Part shown: one piece after another, positions 1-7,582 of the stretch | Numbering within the stretch: position 1 is the first letter of the stretch | Layout: every line of letters begins with the position of its first letter | Assembly: GCA_016218085.1 (NCBI GenBank) | Contig: JACREY010000011.1 | Location: 1 to 64,000 of the forward strand | Length of the DNA: 64,000 bases | DNA from: Ignavibacteriota bacterium | GTDB taxonomy: Bacteria > Bacteroidota > Ignavibacteria > Tepidaquicellales > Tepidaquicellaceae | Reading direction: 5' to 3' | Translations under genes and position numbers: made by a program | Notes under the pieces: generated by a model | Database searches by the model: none | What the model was told of the DNA's origin: nothing | Seen by the model: only the letters and a program-made list of their open reading frames with translations

Positions 1-584
1 CCTGCTCCCAGCACATATCCGCAATATTCTCCGTTATATTTTTCTTTAAAGAAATACAATGTTGCCGGTGTTCCACCGCCGCCGGTGGATATTTGCTCAA
101 GCGTTTGAAATCCATTGGTTGTTCTGAGAGTAACTTGCGAAGGTAAATAAAAAGCATTTACCCACCCGGTATCAGCATTAACCATATAAAATCCGCTATA
201 AACATAAGAGAAAGAAGATTGCATAACAGTCCAGTTATATCCGCTGTTTGTTGTCTTTGAAATTAAATGAAATCCATTTGAATAACCCATTGCATATCCC
301 AATGTATCATTTATAAACTGGAATTTTCCAACCTTTGAAGAATCGGAATAAATAACAAACCAATTAGTCCCCTGATTTGTTGTCCTGATTAATATATAAC
401 CAACACCGGATTGAGATATTGTTGCCCATCCTGTATTACTATTTATAAATTGCATATGAAATATACTGCCCGAAACAGGCAGATTGATTTGGTACCATTG
501 CGCAGAGCAATGCTCAATGTACAGTGTGCAATGTGCGATTAAGAAAAGGATTAAAGCAAAAACGAATATTGTAAATTTTTTCAT
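1..584 (-). CDS. Secreted YCF48/BNR-like beta-propeller protein, 3' end cut by window edge
   Basis: The minus strand is open from an ATG at 582-584 to the first base of the window, about 194 codons, so the C-terminus lies outside. The product starts MKKFTIFVFALILFLI, a signal-peptide core, and the mature part repeats blocks of the type TGW...RTTNGG / TTNSGYNW, as in YCF48-type photosystem-assembly-like or BNR propellers. It closely resembles the 659-1936 product directly upstream on the same strand (74 bp apart), so the two are probably a tandem duplication. Residues 17-26 of the signal peptide are encoded by a degenerate 7-bp tandem array (508-535). A T9SS tail is expected by analogy but cannot be seen. 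Ligand or enzymatic role unknown. Confidence 0.78.
   Translation of the reverse strand, partial: MKKFTIFVFALILFLIAHCTLYIEHCSAQWYQINLPVSGSIFHMQFINSNTGWATISQSGVGYILIRTTNQGTNWFVIYSDSSKVGKFQFINDTLGYAMGYSNGFHLISKTTNSGYNWTVMQSSFSYVYSGFYMVNADTGWVNAFYLPSQVTLRTTNGFQTLEQISTGGGGTPATLYFFKEKYNGEYCGYVLGA
508..535. repeat. Degenerate heptamer array inside signal-peptide codons
   Basis: Four 7-bp units of the form CARTGYR (caatgct, caatgta, cagtgtg, caatgtg) run without gaps on the plus strand, next to an AGAGCAA word at 504-510. Read on the minus strand they encode part of AHCTLYIEHCSAQ, the end of the signal peptide of the first gene. Confidence 0.7.
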
Positions 585-658
585 TTTTTAATTATAATAT
601 TAAAAATCCATTTATAATTATCCTGCCCGGAGATTATATGTGGTAACCCTGCCCTTTT

Positions 659-1936
659 TTATTTAACAAATAACATTTTTTTTGTTTGTGAAAAGATAAT
701 ATTATCCCTTATATTTAATGCCTCAAATCTATAGAAATAAACACCGCTTGACAGGTTCCATCTTGAAAAATCAAGTACAATTTTATAATTACCTGATTTC
801 ATTTCTTCATTTTTTACAGGTCTCAACATCTCTTTTCCTGTAATATCATATAATATTAAATTTATTACAGAATTTTTCTTAACAGAAAAATCAATTGTGG
901 TTTGCGGATTAAACGGGTTTGGGTAGTTTTGAGATACGTAATAATTCTGCGGAATTTGTTCGTTGGTATTCGTTATTTGCGTTATCGGTCCGCCTCCATC
1001 GGTTGTTCGAATTAAAGAAAAACTGCCTCCCCAACCATATAAACTATCAACAAAAAACAATCTATTCGCGCCCAAAATAGGTATCGATTGTTTTCCCCAA
1101 ACATCTCCTCCATTTGATGTTGCATATATATAATACGGACCTCTCGCACCCCAACCTTTTCTGGGATTTGAAAAATATATAGAATAGACGACATTATTAT
1201 TAGGTAAGTATTCGGTTAACCAGTTTAAACCAGCATTAATTGTTTTTAGCATACCTCCATTATTAGTAGACACCCATCCGGTATCTTTGCTCAAGAAAAA
1301 CATAGATTGTATATAAAGTAATGATGTCATAGTCCAGTTAAACCCACTGTTTGTAGTCTTGGATATTACACCGCTTTCATTTATCCAGCCGTAATATTGA
1401 CCTCCTACCGGTGGCTTTGTAAAAAGTATATCATCTACGCCTTGCCCGGGGCCTGTCCAAATTGTTTGGAAATTTTGACATCCGTTTGTGGTTCGTTTTA
1501 TTAGAGAGTTATTTGCCCCGTCAAACATACCAATCCACCCGGTATCAGGATTAATAAAATAAAAGCAAAGAATAGGTTGAGAACTGGTTAATAGTGTAGT
1601 CCAGTTAAATCCGCAATTTGTTGTTTTTGAAAGCACCGAATTGCTTCCTGAAACTCCTAACCCATAACCAAGTGAGTCATTAAAAAAATAAAACTTACCA
1701 ACATTCTGGGGGCCTATTATTGTAAAATTATTTCCTCCGTTTGTAGTTCTTAAAATATATGCATTTTGATTTGCAGTATCATTCATCCTTATCCAGCCGA
1801 GATTATGATTAAGAAACTGTATATTCCAGATTGTTCCGTTCATAGGAAGAGGCACCTGATACCAGCCGGACTGGGAAAAGCAAACATCAAACGAAGAAAG
1901 AAATATTAATACAAAAAGAAATGATTTTTTTTTCAT
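659..1936 (-). CDS. Secreted YCF48-like beta-propeller protein with T9SS type A tail
   Basis: 425 aa. Residues 1-22 form a signal peptide ending VCFSQ. The middle has several propeller blades with the pattern TGW/LGW...TTNGG...W, as in YCF48/BNR-like domains. Residues about 336-425 form a T9SS type A sorting domain that opens with QNYPNPFNP and closes with SSGVYFYR...KKMLFVK; such tails send proteins across the outer membrane and usually onto the cell surface. No catalytic signature is visible, so a surface or extracellular binding role is an inference. The start is the only ATG that gives the signal peptide. It lies upstream of, and is paralogous to, the truncated gene at 1-584. Confidence 0.88.
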   Translation of the reverse strand: MKKKSFLFVLIFLSSFDVCFSQSGWYQVPLPMNGTIWNIQFLNHNLGWIRMNDTANQNAYILRTTNGGNNFTIIGPQNVGKFYFFNDSLGYGLGVSGSNSVLSKTTNCGFNWTTLLTSSQPILCFYFINPDTGWIGMFDGANNSLIKRTTNGCQNFQTIWTGPGQGVDDILFTKPPVGGQYYGWINESGVISKTTNSGFNWTMTSLLYIQSMFFLSKDTGWVSTNNGGMLKTINAGLNWLTEYLPNNNVVYSIYFSNPRKGWGARGPYYIYATSNGGDVWGKQSIPILGANRLFFVDSLYGWGGSFSLIRTTDGGGPITQITNTNEQIPQNYYVSQNYPNPFNPQTTIDFSVKKNSVINLILYDITGKEMLRPVKNEEMKSGNYKIVLDFSRWNLSSGVYFYRFEALNIRDNIIFSQTKKMLFVK

Positions 1937-2244
1937 AACATCTAAATTCTAAAATTTGAAATCGCTAATCATAATTTATAGAAAAATAAATTGATTTAAT
2001 ACTATATTCAAGTTACAATTTCCGAATATGCGCGATTCTGAAAAACCAGACTCATAAATATGATATAAGATAAAATTACATGAAAATCATATTTTTCTTT
2101 TTAATGCTTTATTTTGGGTTTAGGCATTGAAAAATCTATTTAAAAATTAACGTGAAAAAAGTAAAATAATGTTTTCTGGTATAATATATTCAAGAAAAGA
2201 CTATCCGTCTTTTCTACCCCAAATTAACGGAAAGGAGTAACATT
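1937..2244. other. Gene-free AT-rich stretch with a promoter-like site and small hairpin
   Basis: No convincing ORF. A TATAAT hexamer lies at 2180-2185 on the plus strand, followed by a perfect 8-bp stem, GAAAAGAC / GTCTTTTC, at about 2194-2214 and then a strong Shine-Dalgarno (GGAAAGGAG, about 2229-2237) before the mini-ORF at 2245. The upstream part probably holds the promoter of the 659-1936 gene, which I could not pinpoint. Confidence 0.35.
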
Positions 2245-2340
2245 TTGTACAGTCCTCAAATCGACCCCGCACTTGTTTGTTATTTAAATTTCCCCGGAAA
2301 CTCTTCTTACCTCCTCGGCATGGAAGAAATAATCCCGTAA
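2245..2340 (+). CDS. Possible 31-aa mini-ORF or gene remnant with a strong ribosome binding site
   Basis: A TTG at 2245-2247 follows GGAAAGGAG by about 7 nt, a much stronger Shine-Dalgarno than most genes here have. The reading frame encodes 31 aa beginning MYSPQIDPAL and stops at 2338-2340. It overlaps the 3' end of the minus-strand small gene at 2307-2516, so both may not be real. The opening resembles short proteins starting MYSP that I recall only loosely, so it could be a decayed copy of such a gene. No function can be assigned. Confidence 0.3.
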   Translation: MYSPQIDPALVCYLNFPGNSSYLLGMEEIIP

Positions 2341-2516
2341 AGTTTATCGTCAAGTGAGGCATTAATATTTTTAAGCCGAACATTTGTTGTGTCAATACTG
2401 CTCCGTATCGACTGTATGTTCTGCTCTGTAACCTTGAAAGTGCGGTATGAATAAAACGCTATAACACCGAATATTACAGTGTTTACAATTACTATAAGTG
2501 TAATAAAAAATTTCAT
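2307..2516 (-). CDS. Small single-pass membrane protein with coiled-coil tail
   Basis: 69 aa. Residues 3-24 (FFITLIVIVNTVIFGVIAFY) form one transmembrane segment; the rest, about residues 28-60, is polar with heptad spacing and looks like a short coiled coil ending in PRR. No family recognised. It stands alone between the T9SS gene and the divergent CPBP protease and has no obvious Shine-Dalgarno. Composition and membrane topology support a real gene more than a shadow ORF, but the mini-ORF on the other strand overlaps its end. Confidence 0.5.
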   Translation of the reverse strand: MKFFITLIVIVNTVIFGVIAFYSYRTFKVTEQNIQSIRSSIDTTNVRLKNINASLDDKLYGIISSMPRR

Positions 2517-2663
2517 TTGTATAAATTATTAGTTTTCAATAATAAAATATAAATAATATAGGGAATTATCAATTATATTTGTCTTTTCCTTTTTTATGCT
2601 GAGCGGTTAACCTGCAACCTTATTTTTTACATTTCGTCAAAAATAATAACTTACCGTTAAACA

Positions 2664-3503
2664 ATGGATCTGAAAAGAGAAATACTTAAACAGTTGTACT
2701 TATTCCTTGCCCTCGTCGTTATCCTTACTACAGGACTTTTCCTTTGGCTGTTCCTTGGCTCTAAAGAGAATATGACCGCCGTATTGTTAATGATGTGGAC
2801 TCCGGGACTTTCTGCGTTGTTTACTTCTATTATTCTAAAAGATAAAATACGCGATTATGGATGGAAACCCGGAAAAATTAAATTCCTGGGCTTCGCCTAT
2901 TTACTCCCGTTAATTGTTTCCGCCATAGCTTACGGTATTTTCTGGCTTGGCGGCTTTGGGGAATTTACTGCTCAACAGGTTGTTAATTACAAATGGGCTA
3001 AGATGCTCGGTTTTGAGCTTCCTGCTCCGTTTATTATCGGTGCTCTTTCTAAAATGTCCCTTGGCTTTCTTCTTACCTGCCTCCCTGTTCTTGGTGAGGA
3101 AATCGGATGGAGCGGTTTTCTTACCCCAAAACTGCTGAAAATATCTTCCATCCACGTCACTTCACTTATAGTCGGTATTTTCTGGTCTGCCTGGCATTAT
3201 CCCGCTATCATCGGCGGATTTTACGGTACTGGAACACCGCTGTGGATTGCTCTTCCGGGTTTTACTTTGGTGCTTACCGGATATTCTTTTATGAGAACTG
3301 TTCTGGTATCAAAATCAAATAGCTTGTGGACAGGGGTTGTTCTTCATTCAAGCGGAAACATAATTTTAATGGGTATGTTCTGGGAAATGACCGTACAAAA
3401 GAATTACGCCGCTTACTTTGTTTCTGAAACCGGAATATTAACGGGGATTGTCTCCTTATTTGTTTCTTTTTTGTTCATGAAATCCCAGAAAAAAAACAAT
3501 TAA
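2664..3503 (+). CDS. CPBP family intramembrane metalloprotease (CAAX/bacteriocin-processing type)
   Basis: 279 aa, strongly hydrophobic with about 7-8 membrane segments. The CPBP (former Abi/CAAX) motifs are all present: motif 1 GEEIGWSGFL with the glutamate pair E145-E146; motif 2 FWSAWHYP with H178; and a third His in VVLHSSGN near residue 228. Family members are membrane-embedded glutamate/histidine-dependent proteases or, in part, scaffolds; bacterial ones serve in bacteriocin maturation or self-immunity or have no known substrate. No bacteriocin gene is nearby, so the substrate is unknown. It is a single gene, separate from its neighbours. Confidence 0.9.
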   Translation: MDLKREILKQLYLFLALVVILTTGLFLWLFLGSKENMTAVLLMMWTPGLSALFTSIILKDKIRDYGWKPGKIKFLGFAYLLPLIVSAIAYGIFWLGGFGEFTAQQVVNYKWAKMLGFELPAPFIIGALSKMSLGFLLTCLPVLGEEIGWSGFLTPKLLKISSIHVTSLIVGIFWSAWHYPAIIGGFYGTGTPLWIALPGFTLVLTGYSFMRTVLVSKSNSLWTGVVLHSSGNIILMGMFWEMTVQKNYAAYFVSETGILTGIVSLFVSFLFMKSQKKNN

Positions 3504-3674
3504 ATTAATACTTTCGGATACCGTATTATTCTTTATTTACTTGACTAATTCACTAATTCTCTATACATTACTATAATTGCAGTTATTGTTATTTACATCT
3601 ATTCTTTTTACGGAGGCACATATAAAAGAAATATAAAAATATTTTTAATAAATGTTTTATAAAATTTTTTTTCT

Positions 3675-6200
3675 ATGAAAAAAATAATTTTTACAATCAT
3701 GCTTATTATCCTTTTGGTTTCCGTGTCTTACTCTCAATACGGATACCGCTGGATTCAAAAACAAAGCGGAACTGCAAGCAGCTTTTATGGCTCTTATTTT
3801 TCAAATAATTCTTCTAATAATTATGCGGGATTTATCTGCGGAGCTAACGGCACAGTCTTCTTCTCAAATGACGGATATAATACCTGGCTCTCAAAATCTG
3901 TCGGAATAAACGTAAATCTGTATTCAATTGCTTCTGCCTCACCAAATTACAACTCAATTGTCTGCTGTGGTGACGACGGAACCGTTTTATATTCATCTAA
4001 TGCAGGAACAAACTGGATTCAGCTGAACTCAGGTACAACCGCAAAGTTAAACTGCATAGTTCGTTCAGGTACAAAACTATTTGCCACAGGAAACAACGGA
4101 ACCATTATTTCTTCAAGCTGGTCAGGGACTGCTTACTCCCCCTTCACTCAGATTTCATCCGGAACCACACAAAATCTCAAAAGTATTTATATTAACTCAG
4201 AATTTTTTGCTTGCGGTGACAATGGTACAGTTTTAAAGTCAACAAATCTTGGTGTGAACTGGTCTGCTGTTCCCTCTCCTGCTTCTGTTAGCCTTAATTC
4301 TGTATATGGATATTCAACCGAAATAAATGTCTGCGGTAACAACGGGCTGTATTATAAAACTACTAACAACGGGCTCATTTGGACAAGCTACCCGACTGGG
4401 GTTACAAACAATTTGAATTGCCTCAATTTATATTATTATATTTTTGGAAACTCGGGCACAATCTTGTATAATAAATATACGGGGTCGGGGCAAATAGAAT
4501 GGGAAAAAATGATTTCACCCGTAACCGAAAATTTATATTATGGATTGCAGACCTCGAATAATATATTTTTTACCTTCGGCTCAAATGGAACTATATTGAA
4601 AAGAGAAATGGACTCTTCTTTAATAGCCCGGAAAATAAGCGGAAATAATATCAGCACATATATGATTTATAGAGGAATATTTGACCAGAATATTTTTTCA
4701 ACAAATACACCCGGTTTCGAGTGGCCTGCCGGCTCAAATAAACACGCCGTTTTTACAACCGGTTTATCTGCTGGCTGCCGCATAAACGGTCAGCTTGCCC
4801 AGACAATGTGCTCTTATATGGGCGAGTATCAGCCCGGATGTATTATAAACGGTCAACTGAATGATAGTGATATTTTCAAAATTTATAAAGTCAGCAAAAC
4901 TGAAAACCCGCCGGGGCAGGACTGGATGAACTGGGGATGTATGGTTCCTTTCGGCGCTCCTTATGTCGATGTCAATCACAACGGAATCTATGAACCCCTT
5001 ATTGATACTCCGGGAGTCAAAAATGCAGCACAGACTCTCTTCGTCTGCCTGACCGATATAAACCCGTCTACTCATAGTGCCGGAGAAGGATTCGGCGGCG
5101 GCATTACGTCCCCCTTAATGGGAATTGAATTGCACCTTACCAAATGGACATACAATTATCCGAGTTTCAATGATGTTGTTTTTACTAAATTCGATATATT
5201 AAATAAATGCGGCTCCGCCTGGAATAATACTCACTTTGCAATCGTTTCAGACCCCGATATTGGCGATGCAAGCGACGACTGGGTTGGGTGCGATACAATC
5301 AGAAATATGGGTTATTGCTATAACTATGATAATGATGACCCGCAATATGGTACAGCTCCCCCTGCGGTTGGCTTTGATATTTTAAAAGGACCACTGAATA
5401 AAAGTGTAGTTCCTAATGTCAGGTATAATATGTCATCATTTATCAGGTTTGTTTCACCAAATGCAACACCTCCCAATGAAGGCGACCCTAACGGAGAACC
5501 TTATCCTGCTTATTTAATGCTGAAAGGATTAAAAAAAGATTCCTCCGCCTGGGTGGATAAAACACAACCAACACCCTGGGGAAGCTATAAAAGAACAAAA
5601 AAGATTTTTTACGGAGACCCGGAAACTAACGAAGGCTGGACTTCGCAAAAAGGATATATTTCCACCTGGACACCAAACGATTCAACTGGAATTGAACTCC
5701 CTGAAACACCAGGTGATAAAAGAATCGTAATAGGTATCGGTGCGGATAATTATTCCGTCTATCACGGCGATACTGCCACCATCTGGCTCGCCCAGCTTGT
5801 TGCGCGCGGATCAAATAATCTGAACTCGGTTACAAAACTAAAACAACTGTCCGATATTACACAGATGTTTTTTGAAAGCAATTTTACCATCGGAATAAAT
5901 CAGATTTCATCCGAAATTCCCGATAAATATTCACTTGAACAAAATTATCCGAACCCGTTTAACCCCGCAACAAAAATTAAATACTCTGTTGCAAAGTTTT
6001 CTGACGTAAAACTCGTTGTATATGATATCCTCGGAAGAAAAATCAGGGAGCTCGTAAATGAAAAACAGGCACCGGGAGTATATGAAGTTCTTTTCGATGC
6101 ATCATCGGATAAACTGAAATCTCTTGCCAGCGGTGTCTATTTTTACAGATTAAATACCGGTAACTTCTCCGATACAAAACGAATGCTCCTGATTAAATAG
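3675..6200 (+). CDS. Large secreted YCF48-like propeller protein with T9SS tail
   Basis: 841 aa. Signal peptide at residues 1-20 (ends VSVSYSQ). Residues about 25-310 hold repeated CGDNGTV / SSNAGTNW blades, a YCF48-like propeller. The central 300-740 region is a different globular part with calcium-loop-like stretches (DVNHNGIYEP, DPDIGDASDD) and no family I recognise. The last 86 residues start with QNYPNPFNP and end SGVYFYRL...KRMLLIK, a T9SS type A sorting domain. Probably an extracellular or cell-surface protein. The short space before the next gene (71 bp) allows co-transcription with it. Confidence 0.85.
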   Translation: MKKIIFTIMLIILLVSVSYSQYGYRWIQKQSGTASSFYGSYFSNNSSNNYAGFICGANGTVFFSNDGYNTWLSKSVGINVNLYSIASASPNYNSIVCCGDDGTVLYSSNAGTNWIQLNSGTTAKLNCIVRSGTKLFATGNNGTIISSSWSGTAYSPFTQISSGTTQNLKSIYINSEFFACGDNGTVLKSTNLGVNWSAVPSPASVSLNSVYGYSTEINVCGNNGLYYKTTNNGLIWTSYPTGVTNNLNCLNLYYYIFGNSGTILYNKYTGSGQIEWEKMISPVTENLYYGLQTSNNIFFTFGSNGTILKREMDSSLIARKISGNNISTYMIYRGIFDQNIFSTNTPGFEWPAGSNKHAVFTTGLSAGCRINGQLAQTMCSYMGEYQPGCIINGQLNDSDIFKIYKVSKTENPPGQDWMNWGCMVPFGAPYVDVNHNGIYEPLIDTPGVKNAAQTLFVCLTDINPSTHSAGEGFGGGITSPLMGIELHLTKWTYNYPSFNDVVFTKFDILNKCGSAWNNTHFAIVSDPDIGDASDDWVGCDTIRNMGYCYNYDNDDPQYGTAPPAVGFDILKGPLNKSVVPNVRYNMSSFIRFVSPNATPPNEGDPNGEPYPAYLMLKGLKKDSSAWVDKTQPTPWGSYKRTKKIFYGDPETNEGWTSQKGYISTWTPNDSTGIELPETPGDKRIVIGIGADNYSVYHGDTATIWLAQLVARGSNNLNSVTKLKQLSDITQMFFESNFTIGINQISSEIPDKYSLEQNYPNPFNPATKIKYSVAKFSDVKLVVYDILGRKIRELVNEKQAPGVYEVLFDASSDKLKSLASGVYFYRLNTGNFSDTKRMLLIK

Positions 6201-6271
6201 AAATTATTTTTCTGCATTTCAACTGAAACTTTTGGGGTTTATTTTAGTTAAAAAATAAAACCAAAAAAGTT

Positions 6272-7345
6272 ATGAATAAAATTTCAGGAATTTATTCGGT
6301 CTGCATCGGTTTAATTTTTGCAGCTTTGCTAAACACAAATGCTTTTTCACAGAACGATACCGTATCCTGCAATACCTACGATTCCCTCTATAATACAATT
6401 AAAACCGGAAATTCTGCGTCAATTAATAAAACTGCCTATATATCCGAATTTTCACTCGTGGAAAAAAGCATAGTCACTGTCGTTCCCCTTGGTGCACCCG
6501 AATTCGGATACAAAGTAACTTATTTTATTAAAAACCTCGAATACGGAGAAAACGAAATTGAGTACGAAAAAAGCTCTGTGCTCGGATTTATGGTCGCTGG
6601 ATGCAAATCATTCAAAAGCAAATATAAAAGCTTTGTAAATACTTCCTGCTCACTCGTTGCATTCTCGCCCGAAGAAGCAAGAGATGCAGCTAAGAACGGA
6701 ATAGATTATCTGGTCGACGTCAGCTACAGTATCGAAGGAAGCCTCGTAAAGGTTTTCGAAAAAAACTGTAAAGCCGAACTCAATAATACTGTCGTAAAAA
6801 AACCCGCAGTTTATCTTTACCCCGAAAAAGAAATGAATGTAAGAGTAAATGTAATTGTTAACGGCAAACTGACTTATACGGAACCGGAATACATCACCGG
6901 CTGGAATGTTAATGTAAAACCTGACGGAACAATTGACAACAAATATGATTATCTTTTCTATGAAGCCGACCTTAATAAAATTGAATTACCCGACGAAGGA
7001 TGGATAGTTGAATTCAGCAAACTCGAAAACTGGTTCGACGAATACCTGCCTCAAATGGGTCTTAATAAAAAAGAAACAGAACAATTCAAGGATTACTGGA
7101 TGAAAGACTTGAAAAAGGCAAATTACTATGAAATAAAATTACTCGGCGATCAATTCCTTGAAGAAAATATGCGGCTGCAAATTTCACCCGAACCGCAGAT
7201 AATTTTAAGATTAAATTTCTTCTTTAAACCTTTATCTGAAAAAAAAGAACTCAAATCCCCCGAAATTAAAAAGTTCGAAAGAAAAGGTTTTACCGTTATC
7301 GAATGGGGAGGAATTAATGCTTCAGATTCTCAAATCATTCCCTAA
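6272..7345 (+). CDS. Exported protein of an uncharacterised KPAVYLYPEK-type family
   Basis: 357 aa. Residues 1-26 are a signal peptide (ends NAFSQ). An N-terminal part contains a Cys-bearing segment (CKSFKSKYKSFVNTSC) and a short alpha/beta stretch with ARDAAKNGIDYLVDVSY. From about residue 182 comes KPAVYLYPEKEMNVRVNV, then TGWNVNVKPDGTI and YDYLFYEAD. I recognise this order (K-P-x-h-Y-L-Y-P, then G-W-x-V...P-D-G-T, then Y-x-Y-L-F-x-E) from hypothetical secreted proteins of many bacteria; no activity is known to me. It lacks the T9SS tail carried by its neighbours, so it may stay in the periplasm. Confidence 0.8.
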   Translation: MNKISGIYSVCIGLIFAALLNTNAFSQNDTVSCNTYDSLYNTIKTGNSASINKTAYISEFSLVEKSIVTVVPLGAPEFGYKVTYFIKNLEYGENEIEYEKSSVLGFMVAGCKSFKSKYKSFVNTSCSLVAFSPEEARDAAKNGIDYLVDVSYSIEGSLVKVFEKNCKAELNNTVVKKPAVYLYPEKEMNVRVNVIVNGKLTYTEPEYITGWNVNVKPDGTIDNKYDYLFYEADLNKIELPDEGWIVEFSKLENWFDEYLPQMGLNKKETEQFKDYWMKDLKKANYYEIKLLGDQFLEENMRLQISPEPQIILRLNFFFKPLSEKKELKSPEIKKFERKGFTVIEWGGINASDSQIIP

Positions 7346-7427
7346 CCTTACATAAATTATTAGTTTTTATGGGATTATTTTGATTCTTCGGTGTCAAATC
7401 ATCACTCTCTTTATTTAATCTATTGAA

Positions 7428-7454
7428 AAATCATGTCTCATTGTGAGATTTTTT
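7428..7454 (+). terminator. Weak intrinsic terminator-like hairpin
   Basis: TCTCA-TTG-TGAGA followed by TTTTTT, with an A/T-rich extension of the stem, about 85 bp downstream of the 6272-7345 gene. The stem is short, so this is tentative. Confidence 0.4.
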
Positions 7455-7582
7455 CCTCATAATTATACCTCCCCTTAATATAAAACCTTAATTATTACAA
7501 AATAAACAAAGATTTCTTCTGGCATGTAATTTGTAAAAAATAACGGAAATAATTGTCTGTTTAATTTAATATAAAAAAAGGT

